Origin: an uncultured Bacilli bacterium
GTDB lineage: Bacteria; Bacillota_I; Bacilli_A; RF39; UBA660
NCBI GenBank assembly: GCA_934085585.1
Contig: CAKOHI010000004.1
Coordinates: forward strand, 55,760 to 119,759
Direction: 5' to 3'
DNA: 64,000 nucleotides
Within the stretch, counting starts at the first letter, position 1. Every line of letters begins with the position of its first letter. Made by a program: the position numbers and the translations under genes. The notes below the pieces were generated by a model. The model saw nothing but the letters and a program-made list of their open reading frames with translations, was not told the origin of the DNA and did not search any database. This document shows, one piece after another, positions 61,817 through 64,000 of this stretch.

Positions 61817-63910
61817 ATGAAGAAAAGAGTAACAGTTAAAATATCAAAATTTATTATTTTAATTGTTGCTTTTTTATTTATGGCAATAATAGCTAAATTA
61901 TCTTATGTAGTATTAAGTAGTGAAGTTGATGGGATAAATTTAAAAGATAAAGCTGCTAGTATTGCTACGGTTAAAAAAACATTGTATGCAAGCCGAGGTA
62001 GTATTTTTGATGTAAACGGAGAAGAACTCGCTAGTACAGTTAATTCATATATAGTAATTGCTTATTTAAATAGTAATAAAACAAATGTAACTGATAAAGA
62101 AATGACAGCAAAGGCTTTGGCTCCGATACTTAATATGAGTGAAGATAAATTAATGGAATTATTAAATAAAAATTTGTATCAAGTAGAACTTAGACCTGGA
62201 GGTTATGGAATAACTGAAGTGGTAAAAGCAAAAATAGAAAAATTAGAGTTACCAGGTATTGATTTTATAAAAAATTCTAAAAAAAGATATTATACTAAAT
62301 CGACATTTGCATCATATTTAATTGGATATGCTAAAGATAAAGATGATGGAACAATTGTAGGTGAACTGGGTATTGAAGGATATTATGATGATATTTTATC
62401 TGGTGAAAATGGATATACTAAATATTTGAAATATACATCAAGTAATTATAAAATACCTAATACTGATGAAGAAACTATAAAAGCTAAAAACGGATCTGAT
62501 ATTTATTTGACTATAGATAGTGGTGTTCAACTTATTGCTGAAAAAGCTGTTTCTAGTATGAAAGATAAATTTAATACTAATTGGGCTGTATTTACAGTGA
62601 TGGATGCAAATACTGGTGCAATTGTAGCCAGTGCAACAAGTCCAAATTTTAATCCAAATGATACTAATACCATTAAAGAATATATGAATCCTTTAATAAG
62701 CTATCAATATGAACCCGGATCAGTTATGAAGATATTTTCTTTTGCTTCAGCGATTGAGTCTGGAAATTATACTGGTGATGAAACATATAAAACGGGTTCT
62801 TATACTTTAGATGATGGTACAGTTATTAGAGATTCAGAACGTCAAGGTTGGGGTACTATAACATTTGATGAAGGTTTTGCAAGATCAAGTAATGTAGCAG
62901 CGACTATGTTAGCTTTAAGACTTGGAGTCGATAAATTATATGGATATTATGATTCTTTAGGCTTTGGAAAAAAGACAGGAATTGAATTATCTAATGAAGC
63001 TATCGGGGATATTGAAATAACTTATCAGTCTGAACTGGCAACAGCATCTTTTGGACAAGGGGTAAGTGTAACAGCAATTCAAATGTTACAAGCATTAAGT
63101 TCTATGACTAATAAAGGCGTTATGATAAAACCTTATATAGTTGATAAGATTGTTGATCAAAATGGTAATGTCACTTATAAGGGAGAACGTAAGGTAGTTG
63201 AAAAAGTTTATAGTGAAGATACTGTTAAAAAGATGCACGAATTAATGAAAAAAGTAGTAGAAATAAATAAAGTATGGCAAGTTAATAATGTTAGTGTCAT
63301 GGGAAAAACTGGTACTGCTCAAATAGCTGCTTCAAATGGCCGAGGTTATTTAGATGGTACATATGATTATATTAAATCTTTTGCAGGAATTTTTCCTAGT
63401 GATAATCCAAAATATATTGTTTATGTAGCTGGTAAAAAACCCGAAACTAATTTAGGATCTTGGGCTAAAGTTATTACAACTGCTATTGAAGAAATTGCTA
63501 GTTATGCTAAACTTACAGAAAGCAAGAATGATACCGATTTTAGTAAGATAATAAAGGTTGATAATTATATCAGTAAAAATCTCGGGGATACTTTAAGCAG
63601 ATTAAGTGATAGTAATATTAAAGTTGTTGGTTTAGGTGATGGAGATTATATAATTAATCAATATCCAAGTAAAAATAGTACGTTACTTGCGGGTAATAAA
63701 TTGTTTTTACTAACTAATAGTAATAATTTTAAAATGGAAAATATAATAGGTTGGAGTATAAGTGATGTTAAAACTTATTGTGAACTTATTGGACTCAAAT
63801 TAGATGTACAAGGTTATGGATATGTTGTAAGTCAGAGTATAAATGCTGGTGAAGTAATAGATTTAAATAATATGACGTTAAGTGTTACTTTAGAAAATAA
63901 AAAAGACTAG
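61817..63910 (+). CDS. Class B PBP with PASTA domain (FtsI/SpoVD type)
   Basis: Septal or spore-cortex transpeptidase. 697 residues: one span, a PBP dimerisation domain, and a transpeptidase domain with the active-site Ser in EPGSVMKIF (SxxK), SSN in ARSSNVAA and KTG in VMGKTGTAQ. Two C-terminal PASTA-like units follow (DTLSRLSDSNIKVVGLG, IGWSISDVKTYCELIGLKLDVQG). The PASTA units and place in the cluster fit either PBP2B or SpoVD. GAGGAG precedes the ATG at 61817. The partner SEDS protein is at 3040. Confidence 0.92.
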   Translation: MKKRVTVKISKFIILIVAFLFMAIIAKLSYVVLSSEVDGINLKDKAASIATVKKTLYASRGSIFDVNGEELASTVNSYIVIAYLNSNKTNVTDKEMTAKALAPILNMSEDKLMELLNKNLYQVELRPGGYGITEVVKAKIEKLELPGIDFIKNSKKRYYTKSTFASYLIGYAKDKDDGTIVGELGIEGYYDDILSGENGYTKYLKYTSSNYKIPNTDEETIKAKNGSDIYLTIDSGVQLIAEKAVSSMKDKFNTNWAVFTVMDANTGAIVASATSPNFNPNDTNTIKEYMNPLISYQYEPGSVMKIFSFASAIESGNYTGDETYKTGSYTLDDGTVIRDSERQGWGTITFDEGFARSSNVAATMLALRLGVDKLYGYYDSLGFGKKTGIELSNEAIGDIEITYQSELATASFGQGVSVTAIQMLQALSSMTNKGVMIKPYIVDKIVDQNGNVTYKGERKVVEKVYSEDTVKKMHELMKKVVEINKVWQVNNVSVMGKTGTAQIAASNGRGYLDGTYDYIKSFAGIFPSDNPKYIVYVAGKKPETNLGSWAKVITTAIEEIASYAKLTESKNDTDFSKIIKVDNYISKNLGDTLSRLSDSNIKVVGLGDGDYIINQYPSKNSTLLAGNKLFLLTNSNNFKMENIIGWSISDVKTYCELIGLKLDVQGYGYVVSQSINAGEVIDLNNMTLSVTLENKKD

Positions 63911-64000
63911 TTTAGTTTTTGAACTGAATTAGTCAACAAAAAGTAGACACTAAAAAAGAATTTTTAGAACCCTAGTTCAGTTTTATACTGAATTGGGGTT
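63905..64000. other. Two related hairpins after the PBP gene
   Basis: GACTAGTTTAGT (63905-63916) pairs with ACTGAATTAGTC (63923-63934) using two wobbles. AACCCTAGTTCAGT (63968-63981) pairs with ACTGAATTGGGGTT (63987-64000), also with two wobbles. Both share ACTGAATT. The first has no T run on the plus strand but reads into TTTTTTATTTT on the minus strand, so it may end a convergent gene. What lies to the right is outside the window. Confidence 0.55.

Noticed and set aside
1..64000. UGA as tryptophan (Mollicutes code)
   Set aside because: Trp is encoded by TGG throughout, and genes such as the ligase (end near 5927) and the RsmC-like gene end at TGA exactly where the protein should end.
1..64000. 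CRISPR array
   Set aside because: No regularly spaced direct repeats of 24-40 bases were found.

Overview
The window is very AT-rich, uses the standard code (TGA is a stop, for example at the end of the ligase gene near 5925) and reads as a chromosomal piece of a low-GC Bacillota, most likely an uncultured gut member of the Bacilli (Erysipelotrichales/RF39-like). Pointers are a CIRCE operator, a T-box on ileS, MraZ boxes, the rpmF-yceD, yqeG-yqeH, rpsP-khpA and rpoB-rpoC pairs, and spore genes: a full-length pro-sigK, a cotE homologue and a YjcZ-type peptide. The cell therefore has a wall (mraZ-rsmH-ftsL-PBP, ftsW) and probably makes spores.

Layout. 1-2.9 kb: rpsD with a structured leader, a probable type I toxin/antisense-RNA module, def, a degenerate ImmA/IrrE-like protein and a YjcZ-like peptide. 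3-8.2 kb: ftsW, a two-gene NHEJ operon (Ku plus ligase), HU, a membrane protein and an RsmC-like methyltransferase. 8.2-15.7 kb: rpoB-rpoC; RpoB carries residues that in other bacteria cause rifampicin resistance. 15.7-18.3 kb: accessory stretch with an HExxH protein under a palindromic operator and two decayed genes, one of the DUF1016 family. 18.3-26.4 kb: CapA-like and HIT proteins, CotE, a large two-HTH regulator and a three-gene set of anchored extracellular proteins. 26.5-33.5 kb: deoD, a phosphohexomutase, HrcA-type regulated clpB, a CYTH protein, rpsP-khpA and sigK.

33.6-40.5 kb: a 937-residue sigma-like protein with three region-4-like modules, then polA, a glutamine-amidotransferase-like hydrolase and mutM. 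40.6-45.4 kb: an operon of MBOAT acyltransferase, SGNH-like partner, an unknown protein, an M3-like metalloprotease and a possible ADP-ribosyltransferase-fold protein. 45.4-48.8 kb: T-box and a type 2 IleRS with a GLHH signature. 48.9-49.9 kb: two candidate small RNAs around tRNA-Arg(CCG). 50-58.7 kb: yqeG, yqeH, mutL, a membrane protein, yceD, rpmF, a large repeat-bearing coiled-coil protein, a DUF1292-like protein, NfeD and an SPFH protein. 58.8-60 kb: a surface protein whose GC-rich C-terminus looks like a diversity-generating-retroelement variable region. 60.1-64 kb: mraZ, rsmH, ftsL and a PASTA-type transpeptidase.

The most interesting items are the giant sigma-like protein, the DGR-type target, the type I toxin/antisense module and the two orphan small RNAs. 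No reverse transcriptase, template repeat or CRISPR array was seen in the window. All homology statements come from motif recognition by eye, not from searches.
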